Of a stretch of DNA of 64,000 bases, positions 27,575-35,636 are shown piece after piece (position 1 is the stretch's first letter; the number at the start of each line of letters is the position of its first letter). A program made the translations under genes and the position numbers. The stretch is from Chloroflexi bacterium HGW-Chloroflexi-4 (lineage in GTDB: Bacteria > Chloroflexota > Anaerolineae > Anaerolineales > Anaerolineaceae). The notes beneath the pieces were generated by a model. The model did no database searches. It saw only the letters and a program-made list of their open reading frames with translations, and was not told the origin of the DNA. The stretch is from the NCBI GenBank assembly GCA_002840715.1, contig PHBW01000014.1:1-64000 (forward strand). The letters run 5' to 3'.

Positions 27575-27640
27575 AGTGACTAAATTGGATGATAATAGTG
27601 CATAGCAATTATTGTTTTATGGCTTAAGGAATGTATCGTA

Positions 27641-28861
27641 ATGATGAAATCTGACAGAATTCTTTCTCTTCAAGTTGCCGGTGTTCAGGGTTTCTATTGG
27701 ATGATCTTTTGTCCGATTGCCAGTTTTGCATCGGTGTATCTTCTCTCAAAAGATTTTTCAAATCAGAAGATCGGCTGGGTGATGGCTATCAGCAGCGTGT
27801 TGGCGATTGTGTTGCAGCCTGCATTGGGGGCTTTAATTGACCGCTTTGAAAAGCTCACATTAAAAGGCGTGTTAATAACTTGTTCGTTGTTATGCGTGGC
27901 TTTCTTGGCTGGTATTGTTTTTCTCAATGCCGGGCTGGTTTGGATGGCAGTATTCTATGTCGGCATTGTGGCTTTGCTTTACACCATGCAGCCTTTGGTG
28001 AGTGCTTTGACCTTTGAATACATCAACGCCGGACGTAACATTAATTTTGGCGTTACAAGGGCGAGTGGGTCCATTTGTTTTGCTGTGCTTTCAACCCTTT
28101 TGGGCATCTGGGTCAACCGGTATTCCACAGCCATTTTGCCCATCATATGTCTGATTTTGTTTGCCGGCTATATTTTGCTTATTATTTCGTTTCCAAAGGT
28201 GAAACGCAGCGAACTTCAAACCTATCACAACGAAAAATCAACTAATTTAATGGAAGAAAAAGATAAAGTTGGCTTTTTACGCCGCTATGACCGTTTCATC
28301 CCATTTTTGGTTGGTGCCGGTTTCATTTTTATGTTCCATACGGTGATTAATAATTTTCTTGCGCAAATCCTCCGACCGCTGGGCGGAACCGATACTGATT
28401 TGGGCATTTCTTTGACCATCGCTGCCGTGGCTGAACTGCCAGCCTTCCTCGCATTCAGTTTTCTAGTGGCCAAGATTAGCACTCGATCTTTAATGAAAAT
28501 TTCTGGCTTCATTTATGCACTTCGCGCTGTCATCTTCCTTTTCGCTGCTTCAGTTTGGATGATCAACATCGGTCAGGTTTTTCAAGGGCTAACTTTTGCA
28601 GTGTTTCTACCCGCATCGGTTTATTATATTAACGAGATCATGCGTGAAAAAGACCGGGTCAAAGGCCAGACCTTTGTCACCGGCATGGGTACCCTGGGCG
28701 GGTTCTTTGGCAACGTCATCGGCGGCCGATTGTTGGATATCTCTGGTGTGTTTGCCATGCTTCTGTTTGCCCTGATCGGAGCAGTCATCGGCTCTGCGCT
28801 ATTGTTTTATGCCATTCGCAAGCCAAAGGCGAAGGAACTGGTGTTGGCTCAAAACACCTAA
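27641..28861 (+). CDS. MFS transporter (MFS_1-like)
   Basis: 406 residues, about 12 transmembrane segments, with VLAIVLQPALGALIDRFEKLTLKG at loop 2-3 and a hydrophilic central loop (about 185-215). The pattern recalls LacY/nucleoside-proton-symporter-like MFS proteins. It is divergent from the epimerase and convergent with GH39, so it is likely a disaccharide or xyloside importer; the substrate is unproven. ATG 27644 is an alternative start. Its TAA stop overlaps the GH39 stop (28858-28861). Confidence 0.83.
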   Translation: MMKSDRILSLQVAGVQGFYWMIFCPIASFASVYLLSKDFSNQKIGWVMAISSVLAIVLQPALGALIDRFEKLTLKGVLITCSLLCVAFLAGIVFLNAGLVWMAVFYVGIVALLYTMQPLVSALTFEYINAGRNINFGVTRASGSICFAVLSTLLGIWVNRYSTAILPIICLILFAGYILLIISFPKVKRSELQTYHNEKSTNLMEEKDKVGFLRRYDRFIPFLVGAGFIFMFHTVINNFLAQILRPLGGTDTDLGISLTIAAVAELPAFLAFSFLVAKISTRSLMKISGFIYALRAVIFLFAASVWMINIGQVFQGLTFAVFLPASVYYINEIMREKDRVKGQTFVTGMGTLGGFFGNVIGGRLLDISGVFAMLLFALIGAVIGSALLFYAIRKPKAKELVLAQNT

Positions 28862-30321
28862 CTCACTTTTATTTCAACAACCCCATTTTCTGGAATTGTG
28901 AATTGGATTGTTCCAACACCATCGTTGTGTTGAATCGTTAACGGTTCAACAATTATTCTTGAAGCTTCCACAATTTGAGCGAGTTGCTCTTTATTCGGAT
29001 ACATCGGGCTGCCCAGGTCAATCCATTTTCGCTTGGGGTTGACGTGTTCTGTATCAATCCGTGAAATTGTAGCCGCAGCGGATTCTGAAATTCCAGTTAT
29101 GTTGATAATTACATCTTCTTTTTGGATATAGGAACCCGGAATGTCGTGGTTGTACACCAGCAGGGTTAGTTCTGAGGCTTTTTTCACCGCCAGCATTTCA
29201 ACAGATGAATCTGACTCACCAGAAATTTGAAGTCTTTCGTCTCCCAAATTGTGGAGTATTTCAAACAAGCGGTAGGTGGGTTTTGGGATGCCATAGATAT
29301 TCTGCAGACCGAATCCGCCGTGGAAGGGTGCAGCATACTGCCCGCCTTCCTCAAATAAATCCGAAAAGGTCCAGAAGGAGTAGTTTTGCACCAGGCCGTC
29401 GTTGTCAGCAATAGTCTTGGCCACCAGAGCTGCGGAATAAGCTTCGTCGTGGATGGGGTCTGGCAGCATGGCTGAAGTATTCCATTCTGTGTAGTAGAGC
29501 GGTAAATCACCGGTTTCTTCGCGGGCTTTGGAGGTCATCTTGAACAAAACCCCGCGTTCGTAAGATCCATATTGGTCGGCAAATTTGGCAAAGAATTCTT
29601 CAATGCTGAGTCCGCCGTTTTTCCAAAGCGGATCGTCAGTGGGGTAGTGATGCGTGGACACAAAATCAAGCGGGGTGTTGGTTTCTTTACAAAAAGCGAT
29701 GATTTCGGGAATCCAGGCATTGATGGAGGTGGCCGGTCCGCCGACGCGCAGTTGGCTGTCAACCGATTTGATGGCCAAACAGGTGCTACGGTAAAGCTTG
29801 AAATATTCCTCCTGTGTGCCGTCAAAGAAGAATTTGAGATTGGGTTCGTTCCAGACTTCAAAGAACCAGGAACGCACTTCAGTATGTCCATAACGGTTAA
29901 TAAGGTGTTGTGTCAGGGTCTTGATTAATTCAGCCCACTGGTCATAATCTGCGGGCGGAGTGATGTTGCCTTTATAGTGAAAACAGGTGGTTGTTCCTGA
30001 TGCCAGAGCTTCAGGCATGAAACTCAACTCAATGAAGGGTTTCATGCCAATGCTTAAAAGATAATCAAAAATTGAATCGATATTGAAGAAGGAGTAACGC
30101 AGACTGCCATCTTGATTACGTTTAACCACACTCATTTCATCATTCAGCAAACCGTGAAACCGGACATATTGAAAACCTAGTTCACGGTGGCATTTTTCAA
30201 GCTGCTCGCGCCAATCCTGCCTGGTGCCCATGACGGCATGGCAGCTGCCTACGCAGTGTTCCCAATAGTGATTAAATGGGGTTCCTATGATTTTAGGGTC
30301 AATCAAGAATTCGATGGTCAC
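28858..30321 (-). CDS. GH39 beta-xylosidase-type enzyme
   Basis: 487 residues. TIM barrel with the acid/base glutamate E159 in FEVWNEPNLKFF and the nucleophile E279 in LYYTEWNTSAM, followed by a C-terminal beta-sandwich, as in GH39 beta-xylosidases. No signal peptide. The frame allows a TTG start at 30333, but its GGAG is better read as the ribosome binding site for GTG 30321, six bases downstream. It follows the efflux-type MFS gene by about 30 bases and is probably in the same operon. Confidence 0.9.
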   Translation of the reverse strand: MTIEFLIDPKIIGTPFNHYWEHCVGSCHAVMGTRQDWREQLEKCHRELGFQYVRFHGLLNDEMSVVKRNQDGSLRYSFFNIDSIFDYLLSIGMKPFIELSFMPEALASGTTTCFHYKGNITPPADYDQWAELIKTLTQHLINRYGHTEVRSWFFEVWNEPNLKFFFDGTQEEYFKLYRSTCLAIKSVDSQLRVGGPATSINAWIPEIIAFCKETNTPLDFVSTHHYPTDDPLWKNGGLSIEEFFAKFADQYGSYERGVLFKMTSKAREETGDLPLYYTEWNTSAMLPDPIHDEAYSAALVAKTIADNDGLVQNYSFWTFSDLFEEGGQYAAPFHGGFGLQNIYGIPKPTYRLFEILHNLGDERLQISGESDSSVEMLAVKKASELTLLVYNHDIPGSYIQKEDVIINITGISESAAATISRIDTEHVNPKRKWIDLGSPMYPNKEQLAQIVEASRIIVEPLTIQHNDGVGTIQFTIPENGVVEIKVS

Positions 30322-30353
30322 TGGTTGCTCCAAGAAAAAAATAACTTATTTGA

Positions 30354-31643
30354 TTATAATGCCGGGCTTATTTCTTCAGCTTTGTTCCAATTTGGGATGG
30401 CAAGGGTAAGCGCAGTGATAATCTTTACCACACCAATCAAACTGCAAACCAGTGCAATACCGCGGCCTGGACCGATGCCAAAAATCATACCAGCACTGGT
30501 GGTTAGCGCTCCTCCTGGCAGGAGCAGCGGTTCGATAAATTGATCCAACAAACCGCCGACCAACAAATAGGCAACCAATGTGGAAGCACGCATGAACATC
30601 TGCCGCATTGCCAGCGCCTTTCCCAACGTTTCAGGCGGGGATTTTTCTTGCCAGAGCGTGTCATTAAGGCTTGACACAAAAGCCAGCGTGAAATGGGCTA
30701 AAAATGCCCCAACAGCCACAAGTGCCAAATTCGGACGAAGACCCATCAGCACAAAAGCCAGCGCGCTGATAAACTCGAAGACCAACAATCCGTTCATCCT
30801 TCGGCGCGGGCCTCCCCAGACGGCCATAACCATACTTCCAGTGAGCATTCCAAATCCTGCAATGGTTAAAGTCAAGCCCAGCCCGTCGGGTTTGGTGAAA
30901 CCTAACAACATTGGTGTAACCATCACAGAGAAAATACTCCATAAAAAAGTAAAGACCGTTTGAAAACCAAGCAAAGACCTCAGCTCCGGGGTGGAACGCA
31001 AAGAACGCAGTCCATCCATCCAATCTTTGATGAAGCTCCTGTTGTGCTTGGTGGTTGCTCCATGTCGCATTGGCGGATCGGCTGGTAAGCGTGAGAATAG
31101 TAAGATGGCAATTCCCAGTAAAAAGGTGGCTAAATCAATTAATAGCACACCAGCGATGCCAATGATGGACACCAAAACACCGGCAATTGAAGGTGCCAAG
31201 ATTTGGCAGAGTGATTGACCAAATTGGAGCAGACCGTTGGCGTGGCCAAGATGCTTCTTCTCAGTGGAGCCGGCGACCAGGGCTGAATAGGCAGGAGCCT
31301 GCAGAGTGCCAAACGACGCTGAAACAACTGTGCCCAGAAAGATATGCCAGGGTTCAATGCGACCTGATAAAAAGAGCAGCATCATTACAAGTGTGCATAA
31401 GGCGGACCCGCTGTCAGCCAGTGCCATTAATTTACGGCGATTGTAGCGGTCAATAAAATTGCCCACCAGAGGTGACAATAGCATCTGCGGCAGTACAGTG
31501 CATAACGCCACAAACGCAAAATTACTAGCCAGACCGGTGCGCTGATACAACCAGACGCCCAAGGCAAAACCAGACATCTGCGAGCCAAGCAATGATACAG
31601 CCTGACCAGCCCAAACCATGAAAAACTCAACTTTCTTATTCAT
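30354..31643 (-). CDS. MFS transporter, MefA/EntS-like (MFS_3) type
   Basis: 429 residues, about 12 transmembrane segments. FMVWAGQAVSLLGSQMSGFALGVWLYQRTG at the N-terminus and NFIDRYNRRKLMALAD at loop 2-3 are characteristic of the family containing macrolide efflux (Mef) and enterobactin exporter proteins. It shares a transcription unit with GH39, so a sugar or xyloside may be its real substrate; family assignment and context disagree. AGGAG (31655-31651) precedes ATG. Its 136-base leader holds two terminator-like hairpins, as seen in attenuated resistance genes. Confidence 0.85.
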   Translation of the reverse strand: MNKKVEFFMVWAGQAVSLLGSQMSGFALGVWLYQRTGLASNFAFVALCTVLPQMLLSPLVGNFIDRYNRRKLMALADSGSALCTLVMMLLFLSGRIEPWHIFLGTVVSASFGTLQAPAYSALVAGSTEKKHLGHANGLLQFGQSLCQILAPSIAGVLVSIIGIAGVLLIDLATFLLGIAILLFSRLPADPPMRHGATTKHNRSFIKDWMDGLRSLRSTPELRSLLGFQTVFTFLWSIFSVMVTPMLLGFTKPDGLGLTLTIAGFGMLTGSMVMAVWGGPRRRMNGLLVFEFISALAFVLMGLRPNLALVAVGAFLAHFTLAFVSSLNDTLWQEKSPPETLGKALAMRQMFMRASTLVAYLLVGGLLDQFIEPLLLPGGALTTSAGMIFGIGPGRGIALVCSLIGVVKIITALTLAIPNWNKAEEISPAL

Positions 31644-31658
31644 AAATCTTCTCCTGTT

Positions 31659-31703
31659 AAAAATTTAAGAGGCAGTTCAAAGAATTCTTTGAACTGCCTC
31701 TTA
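31659..31703 (-). terminator. Leader hairpin 2: 38-bp perfect palindrome before the MFS gene
   Basis: 31666-31703 is a perfect palindrome centred on gaattc. On the minus strand aaattttt follows (T-run 31663-31659), then the MFS ribosome binding site. It looks like an attenuator hairpin directly in front of the gene rather than an operon end. Confidence 0.65.
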
Positions 31704-31721
31704 TGAATAAATAATGGCGGT

Positions 31722-31778
31722 CTACTGACCAGCCAATAAAAAAGACCGACCCGAAAAGGTTGGTCCCGTATTAAACAC
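31722..31778 (-). CDS. Possible 18-codon leader ORF upstream of the MFS gene
   Basis: GTG to TAG, product VFNTGPTFSGRSFLLAGQ. The start is within a base or two of the predicted transcription start, so it would be leaderless with no ribosome binding site. It reads through hairpin 1 (31744-31765) and ends before hairpin 2. If translated, ribosome position could decide which hairpin forms. This is speculative. Confidence 0.2.
   Translation of the reverse strand: MFNTGPTFSGRSFLLAGQ
31738..31765 (-). terminator. Leader hairpin 1: intrinsic terminator in the MFS leader
   Basis: On the minus strand gaccaacc (31765-31758) pairs with ggtcggtc (31751-31744) around ttttcg, followed by six T (31743-31738). 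No gene ends here on this strand, so it lies inside the MFS leader. Confidence 0.65.
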
Positions 31779-31785
31779 TTTTGAT

Positions 31786-31813
31786 ATTGTATACTTTTTT
31801 GCGAATAAGTCAA
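31786..31813 (-). promoter_or_regulatory. Predicted promoter of MFS-GH39 operon
   Basis: TTGACT at 31813-31808 and TACAAT at 31791-31786, 16-base spacing, minus strand. The expected start point is near 31779, giving a leader of about 136 bases. Confidence 0.6.
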
Positions 31814-31901
31814 TCCCTATGCTAACTAATTTTTAGCGATATTTATTGAAGAATTCCCTTTGATATAATCAATTATTCAAATAGTAGAAAAGGGCGTAAA
31901 A

Positions 31902-33959
31902 ATGGCTGAACTGGATCCGCGGGTATTATTGGGAAGTCAGTACTATGTCAATACAGAAGACACCCCTGAACAGATCAAAGCTGGCATCCATGCCATGGGC
32001 AAGGCTGGTTTGAAACTGGTGCGCATCTTTTTACAATGGACACATATTGAACCGCGACAGGGTCGCTGGTATTGGGACCAATATGATGCTCTCTTTGACA
32101 CGGCAGCTAAAGAGGGCATCGGCGTGATCATCACCCTGACTGCCATTCATCCGCCTGGCTGGATGAAGATCAGTTTTGGTCCGCAGGATATAGGGCCGCT
32201 GGATGATGAAGCCTTTTGGGAGCACGCTGCCAATTACATCAAGCAGGTGGCTGCACGTTACGGCAAACATCCTGCCATGCATTCATGGATCCTCAATAAT
32301 GAACCGCAGCTCTTTTTGGAGCGCGATGACGCAGTCTTGAAACGTTATCGCGGTTTTATTGACCATAAATATAACGGCGAGATCGAACAACTAAACCGCC
32401 GTTCTTTCCAACAGTTGAATTCATTCGATGAGGTCACTTTCAGTGCTGGTGAGGGCGGATTCAGCGCCTACACCGGACGATTGAACTGGCTGGATTTCAT
32501 GGTTTTCCGTTTGATGGAAGTGTTGACCCGCATCAAGGAAATCATTATAGCCACGGGAGATACGCATCCCATGCATGTCAATCCGCACGGCCTGGTGAGC
32601 GATATGTACAGCCAGGGGCAATCCATTTGGTCCGAAGGGCGGTTGGTGGACTTTTTGGGATGTTCTGCGCATCCCTCCTGGCATTCGACGCGTTTTCTAC
32701 CAGACCGGCTGCATCAATCCGTGGCGCTGTTTGCGGACATGATGCGCGGTGCAACCCGGGCACCTAAAAACTATTTTTGGGTGACCGAACTGCAGGGTGG
32801 CACGAATATCTATTCAGGCATTACATACCTTGGGCCTTCAGGCGAAGATTTACGCTCCTGGGTTTGGGAATCCATCGCTGCAGGAGCAAAAGGCACGGTT
32901 TTCTGGTGTTTCAATACGCGCGTCTTTGGCTATGAATCCGGCGAATGGGGTCTGGTCGACCAACTAGGCAGACCCTCCAGGCGGCTCAAGGAAATTACTC
33001 AGATCTCGACTTTTCTAAACAAGCATGAAGAGCTGTTCAAAATCAGCACCCCTTCACGCGCTTCAACGGCAATCTTGTTCAGCGAAGCCAGTTGGAAGCT
33101 TGGCAATGTTGAAGGCCAAACCCTCGACCCTGAAACACCGCGCAATATGTTGATGGCCACGGATGCATTCGTTGGCGCATGGATGGCATTCGCGGATGCC
33201 GGTATCAGTGTGGATGTAATCGATGAAATTGATCTGCAAAACGGTGCCACGTCGGATTATCCACTCCTGGTTGTGCCAGGCTGCACGGCGCTTGAAGAGG
33301 ATTCCCTGCCTGCCCTGGAGAAATATGTTGAAAAGGGCGGCACCCTGCTGGCAGACGGTTTGTGTGGTTATAAATCACCAGACGGTTGGCTGCGTGATGT
33401 CGCGGCAAATCCGCTTAATCAGGTGTTTGGTGCTTCTGTGGCAGACATCCAGGCTGTGCCTGAATTGAAGACCACTGTCACCACTGGTATGCTGCATCTG
33501 CCGGTTTGGTTTCTCAAGGTGGTGCTTGAGCCTACCAAAGACACCTCCGTGTTGGCAACCCACAACGAAGCTGATCCACGCCCCGCACTGACCCTCGCAA
33601 AATTTGGACAGGGCAAAGCAATTCGATTGGGCACGGCTTTCTTTCAGCGTTACTTCCGCCACCCAGATGTGACCGCATTCTCCAAGCTGTTGGGTCTTTT
33701 ACCGCAGCCGCAGCAGAGCGTTAAATTGGGCAACCCTTCTTCCTATTTGCGTTTGAGAAAACTTGAGATGCCAAATGGGCAGCTTCTGATCGTGCTTAAT
33801 GCGAGTGAACGCACCACCGCCCATCTTCAGGTGGAGGTTGGTCAGACATTGACACGCCTGACCTTGCAAGGTGAAGAGCCGGTCAAGAAAGAAGGCAATC
33901 AAGTGCGTGTACTGCTTGAAGCGCAGTCGGCAGAAATCTTCAAGCTGGAGAGTCATTAA
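31902..33959 (+). CDS. GH42 beta-galactosidase
   Basis: 685 residues. Catalytic TIM barrel with acid/base E134 in WILNNEPQLF and nucleophile E296 in FWVTELQGGTN. A Rossmann-like trimerisation domain follows (about 390-600, PLLVVPGCTALEEDSLPALE) and then a short C-terminal beta domain. This three-domain order is that of GH42. No signal peptide. A TATAAT at 31864-31869 probably marks its promoter, and AAGGG precedes ATG. It releases beta-galactose from galactan or galacto-oligosaccharides; some members also cleave arabinosides. A strong terminator follows. Confidence 0.92.
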   Translation: MAELDPRVLLGSQYYVNTEDTPEQIKAGIHAMGKAGLKLVRIFLQWTHIEPRQGRWYWDQYDALFDTAAKEGIGVIITLTAIHPPGWMKISFGPQDIGPLDDEAFWEHAANYIKQVAARYGKHPAMHSWILNNEPQLFLERDDAVLKRYRGFIDHKYNGEIEQLNRRSFQQLNSFDEVTFSAGEGGFSAYTGRLNWLDFMVFRLMEVLTRIKEIIIATGDTHPMHVNPHGLVSDMYSQGQSIWSEGRLVDFLGCSAHPSWHSTRFLPDRLHQSVALFADMMRGATRAPKNYFWVTELQGGTNIYSGITYLGPSGEDLRSWVWESIAAGAKGTVFWCFNTRVFGYESGEWGLVDQLGRPSRRLKEITQISTFLNKHEELFKISTPSRASTAILFSEASWKLGNVEGQTLDPETPRNMLMATDAFVGAWMAFADAGISVDVIDEIDLQNGATSDYPLLVVPGCTALEEDSLPALEKYVEKGGTLLADGLCGYKSPDGWLRDVAANPLNQVFGASVADIQAVPELKTTVTTGMLHLPVWFLKVVLEPTKDTSVLATHNEADPRPALTLAKFGQGKAIRLGTAFFQRYFRHPDVTAFSKLLGLLPQPQQSVKLGNPSSYLRLRKLEMPNGQLLIVLNASERTTAHLQVEVGQTLTRLTLQGEEPVKKEGNQVRVLLEAQSAEIFKLESH

Positions 33960-33963
33960 TCAT

Positions 33964-33996
33964 AAAACGCCTTTCGGATTTTTCGAAAGGCGTTTT
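33964..33996. terminator. Bidirectional terminator after GH42
   Basis: Perfect 13-bp stem (33964-33976 with 33984-33996), with A-run on one side and T-run on the other. It serves the GH42 gene and the convergent unknown gene. Confidence 0.85.
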
Positions 33997-34021
33997 TCTA
34001 CTTGATGTTTTTAAATATATT

Positions 34022-34801
34022 CTAAGTTACTGTTAACTCCGTTTTTGGGGGCAGAACGGTGATGTTGACTGAGTATTCTTTCGCATATCCTTGAATGTCC
34101 GTGGTCTCAGAGATTTCGTTATAAGGTTTCCCTTTTCCACTTAACCGAATCACATAATCGTGATCACCCAGGCTCTGTTCTTTCATCAAATTGACCGCAT
34201 TCATGAGCATGACCAATTCGCCGAAAAGTTTTCCTAATTTTGGATCGGATTGAACCAGTGACTGGATTGCTTCCTCATCCAGAGTGTACATGATCGTCCG
34301 TTTGTCAGGGTCTTGCATGGCGGTGGTCAGCCCCTTGACCAGTTCCTGAATGATCTCTTGCGGCGTTCGAATTGTTTTATGTTTCTTCACCAGATATTCA
34401 CTGGATATTTGTAAATCGGTTTGAGAATATTGCAGTTTTATGATGAGCGGTTCCGACTTGTTCGCAAACACGGATGCATCCAGGCCTAATGATTCAGCAG
34501 TCATCGTGAGATCAAACTGGATTTTTTCCATCTTGAGATTGACATTCACTGACCGGTTTGCCTTAAGGGCAAGCGAATTGTCGCTGGATCGATACAACAT
34601 ACCGGATGAGGACTCAGAATAATTAATTTCTGTGAGTTGCATCGAAAGCGCAAATGAAGACAGATTTGAAATTTCTGTTTTTTCCGAACCCGCGATCTTG
34701 TTGTTTGAGTAGGGGTTTGTTAAATAGCGATTGATTCCAAAAGGCAGGGTTTCCTTTGGAAGGGTAGTTTTCAAAATGGAAGGTTGAACAGTGGATAGCA
34801 T
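34022..34801 (-). CDS. Uncharacterised protein
   Basis: 259 residues; I recognise no family. No signal peptide or membrane segment is evident. The first 70 residues are rich in Ser, Thr and Asn and include FALSMQLTEINYSESSSGM. The middle has alternating strands (VNVNLKMEKIQFDLTM) and the C-terminal half is more helical (TPQEIIQELVKGLTTAMQDPD, then EAIQSLVQSDPKLGKLFGEL). An in-frame ATG 18 bases upstream (34819) exists, but a GGGTGA site favours 34801. It is bounded by a terminator downstream and the GntR gene's 3' end upstream. Confidence 0.7.
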   Translation of the reverse strand: MLSTVQPSILKTTLPKETLPFGINRYLTNPYSNNKIAGSEKTEISNLSSFALSMQLTEINYSESSSGMLYRSSDNSLALKANRSVNVNLKMEKIQFDLTMTAESLGLDASVFANKSEPLIIKLQYSQTDLQISSEYLVKKHKTIRTPQEIIQELVKGLTTAMQDPDKRTIMYTLDEEAIQSLVQSDPKLGKLFGELVMLMNAVNLMKEQSLGDHDYVIRLSGKGKPYNEISETTDIQGYAKEYSVNITVLPPKTELTVT

Positions 34802-34884
34802 AAAATCACCCGTAATCATATTGTCGGTGATTTTTGGCCAAAATTGAGGTGTTGTGTTTTTCTTATCTTGCGTTGTAAAGATTA

Positions 34885-35547
34885 TTAGTCAGAATTGGAT
34901 AGGCTACCCATCAACCGGGTGCGGGCGTTCTCAATGTGTTCACGCATGGCTGTTTTTACCTGGTCAACATCTCTTTGACGAAAAAGCGCTGCAAGTTGGC
35001 GGTGTTCCTCCAGTGAAGGCGTGGAATTTCGGTCACGCTTCCAAGCGGCGAAGTTGAAACGAGTGGCAATGCGGTGCAGGTGCAGCAGGTAATCGCGCAG
35101 GTAGCGGTTGCCGGTGGCGTCGGCCAGTTCGCGGTGAAATTCATAATCCAGTTCGGCCACGCGCACAAAATCACCGGCGGCTGATGCAGAAGTGCCTTCT
35201 TTTACCAATTCATCCAGCTTATCCAATTGTGTCTGGGTCATGTGTTTACAGGCTAACACGGCTGCTGAACCAATGACCATGCTCATGGCATCCATAACTT
35301 CAACGAATTCAAAGACATTGAGTGGGGTGACCACCACACCATGATGGGGAATGATTTGCAGGAGAGATTGCTCTGCCAGACGTTGAAATGCTTCACGCAA
35401 GGGGGTGCGCCCCAAGTTGTATTGCTTCATCAGGCTGGCTTCACTAATAGCCAGGCCAGGTTCCAGTTCGAGGGTCAAGATCAGACGGCGCAATTCAACT
35501 TCAATACGGTCGCTTTCGCGTAGAGGGATTTGATTGAATTTTGCCAT
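34885..35547 (-). CDS. GntR-family regulator with FCD domain (FadR subfamily)
   Basis: 220 residues. The N-terminal winged helix (IEVELRRLILTLELEPGLAISEASLMKQYNLGRTPLREAFQRL) is followed by an all-helical FCD ligand domain with conserved acidic and histidine residues (ELDYEFHRELADATGNRYL, and a C-terminal His in VKTAMREHIENAR) that usually bind a metal and a carboxylate. The frame allows a GTG at 35562, but AGGAG fits ATG 35547. It is divergent from the activase gene; repeats of tgtata in the gap could be its operators. Probably controls the glycyl-radical enzyme genes. Confidence 0.9.
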   Translation of the reverse strand: MAKFNQIPLRESDRIEVELRRLILTLELEPGLAISEASLMKQYNLGRTPLREAFQRLAEQSLLQIIPHHGVVVTPLNVFEFVEVMDAMSMVIGSAAVLACKHMTQTQLDKLDELVKEGTSASAAGDFVRVAELDYEFHRELADATGNRYLRDYLLHLHRIATRFNFAAWKRDRNSTPSLEEHRQLAALFRQRDVDQVKTAMREHIENARTRLMGSLSNSD

Positions 35548-35580
35548 TTTGCGCTCCTGCACTTTTTCGTAATTATATGC

Positions 35581-35630
35581 ATATTGTATACCAAATGTAT
35601 ATTGACTTCAAATTGCGTTAGTCGTATATT
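35581..35630 (+). promoter_or_regulatory. Promoter of activase gene with overlapping candidate GntR sites
   Basis: TTGACT (35602-35607), 17 bases, TATATT (35625-35630). The A of the ATG (35637) is exactly where transcription should start, so the mRNA would be leaderless. Just upstream, attgtatacc and aaatgtatatt resemble half-sites of FCD-type GntR regulators and touch the -35 element. Confidence 0.55.
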
Positions 35631-35636
35631 TCTAAT

